Notes under the pieces: generated by a model
Databases searched by the model: none
Seen by the model: the letters and a program-made list of their open reading frames with translations, nothing else
What the model was told of the DNA's origin: nothing
NCBI GenBank assembly: GCA_021292105.1
Contig: CM037869.1
Location: 248,001 to 312,000 of the forward strand
Direction: 5' to 3'
DNA: 64,000 bases
DNA from: Anadara kagoshimensis
Taxonomy: Eukaryota; Mollusca; Bivalvia; Arcoida; Arcidae
Shown: one piece after another, positions 54,241-64,000 of the stretch
Numbering within the stretch: the stretch's first letter is position 1
How the letters are laid out: each line of letters begins with the position of its first letter
Made by a program: the position numbers and the translations under genes

Positions 54241-54690
54241 GCAGCAATATACCTGCTTCTCCTGCTTATGGTGTATTTGTTTCCCAATTAATACGCTATG
54301 GTAGAGCTTGTTCCCACTACGGGGACATTGTACAACGAAGTAGGCTGCTTGCAAATAAATTGTTGACTCAGGGATATTGCAAGCCTAGGCTTATCAAGGC
54401 CCTCAAAAAGTTTTATGGCCGTCATCACAGTATTGTTGATAAGTTTGATGTCTCTGTGTCCAGGATTGCCTTGGATATATTTGACGTCTCATAGTTCCAT
54501 GTTCCTTTCACACAATTTTGATTACACACGTGACGGGTGTAGCTAGCTAGACAGGAGGTGCTTACCCTTCCGGAGCACCCGGCCTCACTTCCCTGGTGGA
54601 AGTTCACGTGTCTAACCTAACTTGTCAGTTCCAAAGTTTTTACTTTGCTTCTGGATTGTGATTCGGAAATGGTAAGTATGTTTGTTTTTG
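54229..54690 (+). pseudogene. YIDD-family reverse-transcriptase C-terminus plus element tail
   Basis: Reads FLCSNIPASPAYGVFVSQLI, RYGRACSHYGD, QRSRLLANKLLTQGY, LIKALKKFYGRHHSIVDKFD and ends SRIALDIFDVS then stop (54493). It is open without interruption, unlike the copies at 27.4 and 28.4 kb. The 3' non-coding part has TCATAGTTCCATGTTCCTTT and then the tail family CACCCGGCCTCACTTCCCTG...GTAAGTATGTTTG. This locus links the dispersed tail repeat to a reverse transcriptase. Upstream it joins unrelated sequence, so it is 5'-truncated, as expected from target-primed reverse transcription. The clade is not assigned. Confidence 0.82.
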
Positions 54691-55019
54691 ATTTGTCAGT
54701 TCTATTTGACCAGTATGATCTCGCTGATCGCATTGACACCGATACAGGCCTTTCTAATTTCACATCTCGTATAGCGTATAAATAAGATTACATAGCTTGC
54801 TTTAACATTATTTAGCACAGTCAATAAGTAGAGGCATTCTATCATTAATCCCCGAATTGTATAACACAATACTAGTTTACATTAAGTTTTTGTACCAAAT
54901 ATGTCAAAACATGACATGAAATAACAAGGTTATATTAATTTTTACTGTCTTGGAATCGTGCATGGTGATATGTATATGTTAATTATTTAAGGTATTTCTT
55001 AGAGTTTGACTTAACGATA
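54691..55019. other. Stretch without a recognisable gene
   Basis: Nothing recognised. Confidence 0.4.
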
Positions 55020-55065
55020 TACATGTCTCATTGTATAATTGTGTTGTACTGACAATTTGAATCCA

Positions 55066-55111
55066 AGCACTATTGATGAGGAATTATATTTCGAAACGAC
55101 CGTCAACTACT
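55066..55111 (+). ncRNA. Hammerhead-ribozyme-like motif, copy 2
   Basis: Aligned with copy 1 at 15647. AGCACTA stem-I strand, then TTGATGA (first C changed), stem II GGAA/TTTC with loop TTATA, intact GAA (55093-55095), stem III ACGA/CCGT with one mismatch, and GTC at 55102-55104. The returning stem-I strand (AACTACT) no longer pairs well. The shared downstream CTGTAAAATKAA.ACTGGTATA shows that both copies come from one dispersed element. Probably inactive. Confidence 0.55.
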
Positions 55112-55189
55112 GTAAAATGAACACTGGTATAATATGTAATTTTGCATCGCCATCTTATAAATCATACTGCATCTTGATTTTATATCTTT

Positions 55190-57490
55190 ACTAAGGTCTG
55201 ACTGTGCTTCTCACTGTCCTGCCTTTGTTCATCTGGTCACTGAACTTGGCTGATTGACATTTTCTGAATTATCCTTATGCAACATGTGTTACATCAGAAA
55301 GTATTTCCACACTCTACTCTAGAGTCAAGTTACTGAATACATCATGTAGTCCCACTGCTCCCCTGCCATGTAAGTCTGATGTGGATTTTCTCCACTAGAA
55401 ACTGTTCAGCAAGTGTTTTTCCAATTTCATATTCTGAGAGTGGAACTTGTTTTGATAAGTTTGATGTACAGTCTTCATGACCATCTGGGCAGGTGACTTC
55501 ATATCCCCTATTCCTCAACCACTGTCTTTTTTAGCAAACTTTATTCTGTATGGCTGCACCAATGATGTACTTCTTGTCACTAGCTGTCTCCACTGCTAGT
55601 CCAATGACTTTGAGTTGCATTTTGTCCTGGTTTTCTTCTACTTACTATTTGCATGGGGTTGTATCTCGCATCCATGGAAATGTTGAGTGCAGATGGGTGG
55701 TTAACCGCATCTTTAAAATCTCTAACATCAGGTCTTTGTCAGTCATATTAAACTGGGTGATTTTGCTGGTTGTCAAGTGTAAAGATCTGTCGTTCTTTCC
55801 GTCTCCTCTCTTACATACTATGGCATGTCTTCTGCACATAGTGCAGTCGCCTGCATAGCACTCCAAAGTGGTCTCTTTACTTTTGGTAACGTTTTCAGTC
55901 ATATTGCCTGTATAATTCTGCATCGTCATCTTATAAATCATACTACATGTTGACTTTCTCTCTGTCCTGCCTTTGTTCTTTTCCATGCAAACATCTATCT
56001 AGTCACTGAACTTGGCCGATTGACATTTTCTGAATTATCCTTGTGCAACATGTGTTTGATCAGCAGTCACGTTACTGAATACATCATGTAGTCCCTCTGC
56101 TCCCCTGCCATGTAAATCTGATGTGGATTTTCTTCATTAGAAACTGTTCAGCAAGTGTTTTTCCAATTTCTTATTCTGAGAGTGGAACTTGTTTTGATAA
56201 GTTAAAGGTACAGTCTTCATGACCATCTGGGCAGGTAACTTCAAACCCCCTATTCTTCAACCGCTGTCTTTTCCAGCAAACTTTATTCTGTATGGCTGTA
56301 CCAATGATGTACTTCTTGTCACTAGTTGTCTCCACTGCTAGTCCAATGGCTTAAGATGCATTTTGTCCTGGATTTTGCATCGCCATCTTTTAAATCGTAC
56401 TGTGCTTCTCACTGCCCTGCCTTTGTTCATCTGGTCACTAAACTTGGCTGATTGACATTTTCTGAATTATCCTTGTGCAACATGTGTTTGATCAGCAAGT
56501 ATTTCCACACTCCATTCTGGAGTGACGTTACTGAATACATCATGTAGTCCCACTGCTCCCCTGCCATGTAAATCTGATGTGGATTTTCTCCATTAGAAAC
56601 TGTTCAGCAAGTGTTTTTCCAATTTCTTATTCTGAGATTGGAACTTGATGTACAGTCTTCATGGCCATCTAGGCAGGTAACTTCATATCCCCTATTCCTC
56701 AACCGCTGTCTTTTCCAGCAAAGTTTATTCTGTATGGCTGCACCAATGATGTACTTCTTGTCACTAGTTCTCTCCACTGCTAGTCTAATGGCTTGAGTTG
56801 TCTCCACTGCTAGTCCAATGGCTTGAGTTGTCTCCACTGCTAGTCCAATGACTTGAGTTGCATTTTGTCCTGGTTTTCTGCTACTTACTACATGTATTTG
56901 CATGGGGTTGTATCTCACATCCATGAAAATGTTGAGTTCAGATGGGTCGTTAACCGCATCTTTAAAATCTCAGTATGGGGTTGTATATCACATCCATGGA
57001 AATGTTGAGTTCAGATGGGTCTTCAACCGCATCTTTAAAATCTCCAAAATTAGGTCTTTGTCAGTCATTAAACTGGGTGATTTTGCTTACATACAATGGC
57101 ATGTCTTCTGCACATAGTGCAGTCGCCTGCATAGCACTCCAAAGTGGTCTCTATTACCTTTGGTAACGTTTTCAGTCATATTGCCTGTATAATTCTGCAT
57201 CGTCATCTTATAAATCATACTACATGTTGCCTTTCTCTCTGTCCTGCCTTTGTTCTTTTCCATGCAAACATCTGGTCACTGAACTTGGCCGATTGCCATT
57301 TTCTGAATTGTCCTTGTGCCACATGTATTGGGTCAGCAACGGTGTTTCCACACTCCACTCTGGATTCACGTTACTGAATGTAGTTCCGCTGCTCTCCTGT
57401 CATCTGAGAAACTGTTCAAGTGTTTTTTCCATTTTCATATTTTGATAAGTTTGGTGTACAGTCTTCATGGTCATCTTGGCAGGTAACTTC
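55190..57490 (-). mobile_element. Scrambled array of Mutator-like transposase pieces
   Basis: The minus strand encodes segments of one protein family (Mutator-like transposase domain proteins of marine invertebrates) several times. Recognisable blocks: DARYNPMQ or DVRYNPMQ; RKPGQNATQ.IGLAVETT; KKYIIGAAIQNKLCW; LRNRGYEVTCPDGHEDCTS; and CYAGDCTMCRRHAIVCKRG with SLHLTTSKITQFNMTDKD. AAIQNK recurs at about 55541, 56283 and 56728. The block at TTCTGAATTATCCTTGTGCA recurs at about 55263, 56025, 56461 and 57302. A C-terminal block is followed directly by an N-terminal one near 55700, as in head-to-tail partial copies. An extra local triplication of GLAVETTQAI lies at 56780-56850. Stops and frame changes abound; no whole gene remains. 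Confidence 0.75.
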
Positions 57491-57967
57491 ATATCTGAAT
57501 ATAATTCTATTAAAGAATCTACAAGTTTTTTCTTTGATTAGATAGAAGTAAAATCCATGTCTCTCACCGACAGATATAGTATGCCAGTAACCAGTAAAGT
57601 ATGCCTTCTGACTGGATGTATGTTTTTGATTGTCTTATCTTGACTGGTGTCTTAGAAAAACAGAAATACAACGCATGTTTCTCCAACTCCTGCCATACAA
57701 GAACAATGTTAAGCCAAAACACCAGCGTATTAATTCTTAAATTTGTAATCATCGTAATACAATATTATTACTTGCCGAAACAATGATTTGAAAATTAATT
57801 ATGTTGCAATGAAAACAGCGAAGATGTATTGCTAACCATATGGTTGGTCTTTACGTTTTATCCAAGTTCTTTTTGATAACGGTTAACGTCCTCGTCCTTT
57901 CCTTATATTATATTGCATTTTGCTTGTTTGGTTTTTAACAACACACCAAATGTGCAAATACGAAACA
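57491..57967. other. Stretch without a recognisable gene
   Basis: Nothing recognised. Confidence 0.4.
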
Positions 57968-57969
57968 TG

Positions 57970-58226
57970 ACACTAATCCATGTCCGAAAAAACAATCCTG
58001 AGGTAAAATTAAAACTTTGAAACTTAAACACATAAACTTCCGGAAGGTTAAGCAGGCGTCTCCCGTTTAGCTAGCAACTCCCGCCACGTGAGTGAAAGGA
58101 ACATGGAACTATCAAAATTAAATAATTGGTCGCTTATCTGGGTTGTAACTTTGATACGAGAGTGAAAGGAACATGGAACTATCGAAATCAAATAATTGGT
58201 CGCTTTTCTGGGTTGTAACTTTGATA
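57970..58226 (-). repeat. Inverted element tail with a 70-bp duplication
   Basis: CACTAATCCATGTCCGAAAA...GAACATGGAACTAT is the inverse of the 54494-54684 tail, including the CATGTTCCTTTCAC phrase, though more diverged. Its inner end is duplicated: GAGTGAAAGGAACATGGAAC starts at 58090 and 58160. Confidence 0.75.
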
Positions 58227-59430
58227 ATGTAACAAATATACAGTTTATTTTAAAATGAAAAATTGTCCACTACGATGTATAATTTGAAGATATGTATCTG
58301 TCATGCTACTTATACTGTGTTTACAAATGCAAAAGTATTTAAAACTCTTTAAGTTAACATTCTCCGAATCGCCCATGCTCGTACTGGTCACAAAATATTC
58401 TTCTAATATTTTTGTCATTAACTGGAATATAAAGAATTAAGGCACAAGTAGATACACTTGACAGTCTTTCTTTCGAATCATGATTAAATTCTACACTTAT
58501 TTTCTTGTCGAAGCCACATGGAGGAATTGATTTACTTCCTGTCAGAAATGTCACAAGATCTGATTCTGTTATCAGTTACCCAATTGTTTTCTTAAAAAGA
58601 AGTGATGTACTGTTGTTAACACTATTGTATCTTATTCTTTTTCTAGCCGAGATTAGCTGCAATAATGCTGATGTGGCTTTAAACAATAATTCACTCAGTC
58701 TTAAGTAAAGCTTAAATTCTTGCACTCCATAAGAACATTTTTGAGTAACTAATTATTAAAAGATACACCAAGTTTTTATTTTGATTAAAAGAAAGAAAAC
58801 AATATAAATTATATAATACAATACTGTCTTGTGACGTATTTATACAAATATGTTGAAAACTGACCTGTATGTAAAACTCAATCGACTGCGAGTTAATTAA
58901 CTAGTATAATCACTCTACCCTGATAAGCTGTTAAACCTAATATAATATTTCATAATTTATTCATTTTATGATACACGTTATATAGATTTAAAAAATTACT
59001 TCCCAAAACTTCAATTTGACAAAAAAAATTCATTTTATGATACATGTTATAGATTAAAAAAAAATTACTTCCCAAAACTTTAATTTGACAAAACAATAAT
59101 TCATTATCATTAAAACGCTTGTTTTGTTCAGATACTAGCCAGATTTGACAATTTCAACATTTTATTAGGAAGCCTAAAATTGATGTGATTAAACGTTGAA
59201 TAGCTCTGTAAAAATTCCTACATAGATACAAAAGATTATGTCCTGCGTTTTTATATATTGTAAAGCTAAAACTTAAATACTTTAAAATGAAATGATGCTA
59301 CTGTGTCTTTATACTGAATGGTGATTTAATTCAATTGTTCACACAAGTCATCTAATGAAAATTTGAAAGAATCTCCTAATTTTGCTATTTTTGTTGAATC
59401 CATAAGTAATACAGCCAAGTTACCACTGTT
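58227..59430. other. AT-rich stretch without a recognisable gene
   Basis: A direct duplication of about 65 bp (TTCATTTTATGATACAYGTTAT..., about 58963 and 59029) is the only structure noticed. Confidence 0.45.
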
Positions 59431-59439
59431 AATTATTTA

Positions 59440-60575
59440 GAATCTCCTTACCTGCCATGTTGCTACTATGACTTGTTTATCAAGAATCTCCTTTACCTGT
59501 CATTTTGCTACTATGACTTGTTTATCAAATCCTGAATCAAGTGTCTGAATTATCTCCAAAAAGTCGCAAGAATAATTTAAATAGATTCAAACACTCTAGA
59601 TGATGGATCCATAATGAAGTTGTTGAATTCCTTTGATAGTTCAGTAGATGACAAATACAGGCGACTAACCTGCAATGTAGCCGTGCAAGTATTTGGCAGT
59701 GGCATTCGTATTGAATTCCTTTGATAGTTCAGTAGATGACAAATACAGGCGACTAACCTGCAATGTAGCTGTGCGAGTATTTGGCAGTGGCATTCGTTGT
59801 ATTGAATTCCTTTGATAGTTCAGTAGATGACAAATACAGGCGACAAACCTGCAATGTAGCTGTGCAAGTATTTGGAAGTGGCATTCGTTGTATTTATTCT
59901 AACGAATTAACCATAACTAGTCAAGTTGACACTCTCATATACTCAATACTTGAACCTAGAAATGTTTTTTCCTATGAAGTTTTTTTGCTGTTTTGTATTC
60001 TATAGGGTCCCTTGAGTAAAATTATGTTAGTTGCCCTACAGGCAATATTGGGCAAATTGCATAATTTGCATATATCCAAGATGGCTGCCTGACGCCATAT
60101 TGAAAATCTATCTTTCGTAAGAATTGTTCTACAATAGCTTGTAATATACCGTTTAGTATGTTTTCAGGGATGAGGAACTCATTTCCGTTGTTGTTTTTAA
60201 CATTTAACGTATATATTAACAATTTTGACCAGACAAGGGTAGAAGTAACAGGTTTTTTATTATTATATGTAACTCAGCATATCACATTCCTTACCTGCCA
60301 TGTTGCTACTATGACTTGTTTATCAAGAATCTCCTTTACCTGTCATGTTGCTACTATGACTTGTTTATCAAGAATCTCCTTTACCTGTCATGTTGCTACT
60401 ATGACTTGTTTATCAAATCCTGAATCAAGTGTCTGGATTATCTCAAAAATGTTGCAAGAATAATTTAAATAGAATCAAACACTCTAGATGATGGATCCAT
60501 AATGAAGTTGTTGAATTCCTTTGATAGTTCAGTAGATGACAAATACAGGCGACAAACCTGCAATGTAGCTGTGCA
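59440..60575 (+). repeat. Nested local duplications
   Basis: Two segments recur. (i) TACCTGYCATGTTGCTACTATGACTTGTTTATCAA at 59450 and 59495, and again three times at 60292-60415. (ii) TGAATTCCTTTGATAGTTCA...GCAATGTAGCYGTGC at 59624, 59712 and 59808 (period about 88-96) and once at 60510. So a block of about 200 bp was duplicated (about 59440 and 60285), with tandem expansion inside each copy. Short frames across them are not convincing. Confidence 0.85.
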
Positions 60576-60599
60576 AAAGTTATCTTCTGAGATCCAAAA

Positions 60600-61806
60600 C
60601 CTTAGCACTTCTGCGAGTTCTGTATTCGACAAATGTTAAATAACCTTTCAAAATAGCCCTCGACTCTTTCTTCCTTTGTGTGTGAAACAATATCATCCTC
60701 CGTGAATAAAAAGTTGAGTTGGTCAAAGAAAAATGGAAATCCATTCTAGACCTAGATATTGACCGGAAATCACTATATATTACCCCCTTTAAAAGTTGTA
60801 AAAATACCAAATTACAATGGTTTCAATACAGGATAAACCAAAGAATAATTTCTACGAATGATTTTTTATTCAAAATTAAATTAAGAGATAATAATCTTTG
60901 TACTTTCTGTAATAATACAGCTGAAAAAATAGAGCATCTGTTTTAGTATTGTGAGATAATTAATAACTTTTGGATAGAAGTAGAGGATTTTATATATAAA
61001 AAAATACACCGCTACATCAATATTTATAGAGAAAGCGCCATCTTTGGACTTGTTAACCAAAAAGAGAAATATAAACCTCAAAATTTTTTACTTCTTACTA
61101 CCAGATATTACATATATAAGTGCAGATTTGATAAAAATCTACCAAATTTAAATACATGGGAAATGAGTCTTAAATATCAGTTTGATATTGAAAGATCATC
61201 GCAATAAAAAATAATCTTTATCATAGTTTATGCTAAATTTCTGGAATTTTGGGACCCATGGATAAAAATCTTCGGTGAAAGATTCAATGTCTCCATCTGG
61301 TAGGACTGTGGTGTTAGTACTGTAAAAGTGCCGTCAGCATTTATGGTGTACATAATGTTTTTATGATGTTAAGAAGTATACTTGTATGAAAATGTATATA
61401 TATACTTTTTTGTATCTGAATTTCATAGGGGTTGACACTTCACCTCACACACACACACACACACACACCATAAACAAAAACCCAGACAAAATTGAAAAGG
61501 ATCACGCAAGTACAACATGAAAAAAATATATTATGATATTAGAAAGAAGTTCCTATATTTACCATTTACTTAGTTACTTGATGTGAAGGGGATATAACTT
61601 ACAAAACGCTTATTTGTCATCATATACGAAGTATACAAAGGAATGTAGTACATTGTATTAAATTTTGTACAATTATATATATGTATATGTATTGTAAAAT
61701 GTCCTTTTGTTACCCGGCAAGTGAACCCAGTGGTCCCAACCCTGGCACTTGACCTTCCCTATTTAATGTCTTGGACAATAAAAACATACATTACAAAAAA
61801 AAAAGA
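60600..61806 (+). mobile_element. LINE 3' end (L1/Tx1-like), 5'-truncated
   Basis: Reads EKWKSILDLDIDRKSLYITP, KLQWFQYRINQRIISTNDFL, CTFCNNTAEKIEHLF (a CxxC...H type cluster), then FWIEVEDFIYKK and, near 61240, FWDPWIKIF. This order is that of the C-terminal domain of L1/Tx1-type LINE ORF2. One in-frame TAG follows HLF. The 3' untranslated part holds an (AC)n tract (61445-61468), AATAAAAACATA (about 61780) and an A-rich tail (61793-61806), which marks the 3' terminus. The RT and endonuclease are missing. Confidence 0.85.
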
Positions 61807-62077
61807 AATACTTTGCATGAGGGAGTATACCTTAGTTTTTGAGAAATTTCAAATTTTAACTTGCAGGAAATTTAGACAAAGTATATTTCTGATAATAATC
61901 GAAATTATTGCCTACTGAGTTGGTGATATCCTCGGGGCATCTTATGAATAATCTGAAAATATAATGTTGGCAAATGTGTAAATAAAATTTAAAATAAAAT
62001 GTTTTCTTTAAATGAAATGAACTTGTAGGAATAAATAATCTAACTGGTATTGGTAATCTGATATAAATATATTATTG
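61807..62077. other. Short flank with an inverted copy of the 15.5-kb phrase
   Basis: TTTGCATGAGGGAGTATACC (about 61812) is the complement of GGTATACTCCCTCATGCAAA near 15540. No gene is seen. Confidence 0.6.
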
Positions 62078-62232
62078 TACTGATCACTTGATTGATCATA
62101 TTTGTGACTCTATAAATAATAAGAAAATCGGCACAACATCACCATTTATTCGTCTTTCCAGCATCACGGAAGCAATATCCGTTAACATAATAACTACAAA
62201 GAAAAACGCAACGGACCTGAACAATATCCGCT
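62078..62232 (-). repeat. Direct repeat flanking the gag fossil, right-hand copy at 62955
   Basis: CACTTGATTGATCATATTTG...AACAATATCCG, about 150 bp, recurs nearly identically at 62962-63108 in the same orientation. Both lie on the outer sides of the gag-like region. Confidence 0.9.
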
Positions 62233-62309
62233 TTGACAAAAAATTGTAACTAAGTTGGTAAGCCACTGATAAACTTTATAAGTAAGTCAAGCGGAGACTT
62301 TCTCAACTT

Positions 62310-62953
62310 GGTACCCAGTCTCATTACAGCGGCATGGTAGTCTTTTTAAGTTTGTCATGGTAGCAAGCACAATTTCTGAACATCTTCCGACTCAACGAAT
62401 AAATTTGCTCCACCAGGACTATCGGGGTGCACATAGGTTTTTTTAAATCGACTGTGAAGTGTAGACCAAGATGCCTTAACATTAGGTGCAAGAGATTGCA
62501 TCCACACATGGGCTGGTCCATCTAGATGGAGCATAAATGCAGCAACAATGCGAGAATCATTATGTATGCTATTGCAATCAAGGCCTTGAAAAGTCATGGT
62601 AGCTAAAAAGTCTGACAAAAATTTGGATGCATCTTCATGGGCATATCCATGCAATTTCTTGATCATTGCCAGTGAATTCATATTATTTATTGGTATAAAC
62701 GGCACATAGTTTGTTTGTACATTTGAAATTGGACTGAAGTTAGTGTGAAGAAATTTTAATGTGCTTGAAAATAATTGCTTTTGGCAATCAAATATAGTAG
62801 GCGAGATGACGTTTGTTGGCCCTGTGTTGCCGCGCCTTTGACACACGTGGTTTCAGGTTCATGGGATGGACCAGCTGAAGTAATCGAATCGAGCAAAATA
62901 TTGCCAGTGTTCATGTTTACAAACTCATTTAGACCGTTTAGATTCTCCACCAT
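62310..62953 (-). mobile_element. Retrotransposon gag fossil
   Basis: Minus-strand readings from 62953. A leader MVENLNGLNEFVNMNTGNIL is followed by the capsid-like block with YAHEDASKFLSDFLATMTFQ, MLHLDGPAHVWMQSLAPNV and SWSTLHSRFKKTYV. The last parts match the gag/capsid helix pattern of Ty3/Gypsy-type elements. No zinc knuckle, protease or pol follows before the flanking repeat at 62232. Broken copy with a small number of interruptions. Confidence 0.7.
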
Positions 62954-62961
62954 GTACTAAT

Positions 62962-63108
62962 CACTTGATTGATCATATTTGTGTCTCTATAAATAATAAG
63001 AAAATCGGCACAACATCACCATTTATTCTTCTTTCCAGCATCACGGAAGGAATATCCGTTACCATAATAACTACAAAGAAAAACGCAACGGACCTGAACA
63101 ATATCCGG
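62962..63108 (-). repeat. Direct repeat upstream of the gag fossil
   Basis: Partner of 62078-62232. In gag orientation it lies immediately 5' of the gag start, so it represents the element's 5' leader, duplicated on the far side. Confidence 0.88.
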
Positions 63109-63564
63109 TTTTCATTATATACAACATTGTACATGTATCTTAAAATCTTATGAAAATAAACAAAAAACAAATTTATTATAATCTTCAGACTATTAGTTGT
63201 CAAACAAGAAATAATAAAGAGGCTGGATCCACCTGAATCGGTTCTATCGGGAGAGTCTAGATTCGAGTATAGGTTTCAGTTGTAAATTTTGAACACATGA
63301 TATCTTTTAATGTTGATTTCATATTTATCAATTAAAAACCAGACCACATAAACATTTTTTATCATGTCTGATGACATTTCGAAGTTTAATAATCAGTGAT
63401 GTGCTATCGTTTATTGTGCTACTTATTTCTTATGTTTGGTGCCAGTCCACCGTCGGGAGTTTTATAATCAGGGATTTCACCTTGAAATAGTACACCAGTA
63501 TTAATATTTGATAATTGGAAACTTTTGATTTTAGAGTTTTGTTTTCAATATCCAAAGGCACCTT
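63109..63564. other. Stretch without a recognisable gene
   Basis: Nothing recognised. Confidence 0.4.
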
Positions 63565-64000
63565 TGTTGTGACATCATCTGTAGAGTTTAGTTTAATGAT
63601 TCATAAACAAAATTTATTGCAGCTTGAAGAGTGTCTATAGAATTCGAAGCTGTAATAGCTACTTCTAGCAATTCAACTAAAGTTTTCGGGTTTCTGGAAT
63701 AAATATGCTAGATAATGATTTTCGAAATGCTTTGTGCAATTTTAACAAAAATGTGTTCTGGAATGTCCTCAAATTTTGCTTTTAATCTAATTCTGTCAAT
63801 GAATTGCTGTGCTGATTTAGTTAGCAACAAATTACCGTCAACCTTTGTGAAGCGGATTTCTAATAATTTAATAAGACCATTAAGGTCTTCTAATGGTAAT
63901 TCCTCGAAGTGAATTTTGGCTGTTCCTGCCGGGTAAAATGGCAGGTATTTACATGCCTCAATGTGGGTTAGTTTTTGTAATTCTTTCCACCTCCTGAACT
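63565..64000 (-). mobile_element. Second gag-like fossil, runs off the window edge
   Basis: The minus strand reads FRRWKELQKLTHIEACKYLP, FYPAGTAKIHFEELPLEDLN and LIRFTKV-type helices (LNGLIKLLEIRFTKVDGN), then FVKIAQSISKI. The FRRW...FYP.G.A..HF.ELP pattern is that of a retrotransposon gag/capsid. It begins beyond 64000 and is interrupted. It may be the upstream part of, or a neighbour to, the gag fossil at 62310-62953. Confidence 0.6.

Noticed and set aside
61445-61468. Possible telomere-like or regulatory repeat
   Set aside because: It is a plain (AC)n microsatellite within the LINE 3' region.

Overview
The window reads as nuclear DNA of a bivalve mollusc. It is AT-rich, and coding fragments are interrupted by introns with GT...AG borders. 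It is packed with decayed transposable elements. It also carries repeats whose ends read 'AGCTCACCTGA' and whose cores repeat 'AAGGTCAAGGTCACAGATG', a kind I know from clams, mussels and scallops. I found no convincing single-copy host gene, no rRNA or tRNA gene, and no bacterial-style operon. Nearly every coding segment traces to a mobile element, so this looks like an intergenic or intronic transposon graveyard. The species cannot be fixed from the sequence.

0-9.8 kb: a palindrome and a mariner-type MITE; an old LTR-retrotransposon pol fossil split by a 91-bp MITE that has a clean target duplication; a truncated hAT transposase; and two tandem copies of one short element, one of which holds a block of 145-bp satellite-like repeats. 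9.9-14.5 kb: a complete hAT transposon with an 8-bp target duplication (TTTACATC) and a multi-exon ZNF862-like transposase, lightly broken. 14.5-25.7 kb: a hammerhead-ribozyme-like motif, iterated CAACTCGTTCC motifs, a PIF/Harbinger (HTH-DDE) transposase with a second copy of its 5' exon, and an OTU-protease-like exon.

25.7-37.4 kb: a bookended composite repeat with a 145-bp core, reverse-transcriptase shreds with a YIDD box, a tyrosine-recombinase tail, two RPA-like OB-fold segments, and a minus-strand LINE split by a TA-flanked MITE. 38.3-42.1 kb: a decayed CACTA-type element (tnp2/DUF4218 family) holding a 48-bp minisatellite. 43.3-49.7 kb: two more bookended composite repeats, one with a 166-bp core and one with a 145-bp core, surrounded by short iterated motifs.

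49.9-54.3 kb: minus-strand LTR-type remains with a C2H2 zinc-finger ORF where an env-like gene would sit. 54.2-58.2 kb: an RT tail, a second hammerhead-like motif and a scrambled array of Mutator-like transposase pieces. 58.2-64 kb: nested local duplications, an L1/Tx1-like LINE 3' end and minus-strand gag fossils.

The most interesting signals are: (i) two hammerhead-like motifs whose combined consensus restores the canonical core; (ii) three repeats sharing the same ends but carrying different satellite cores; (iii) the whole hAT element; (iv) the two adjacent copies that do and do not carry a satellite insert. Family calls rest on my recognition of motifs; no database search was run.
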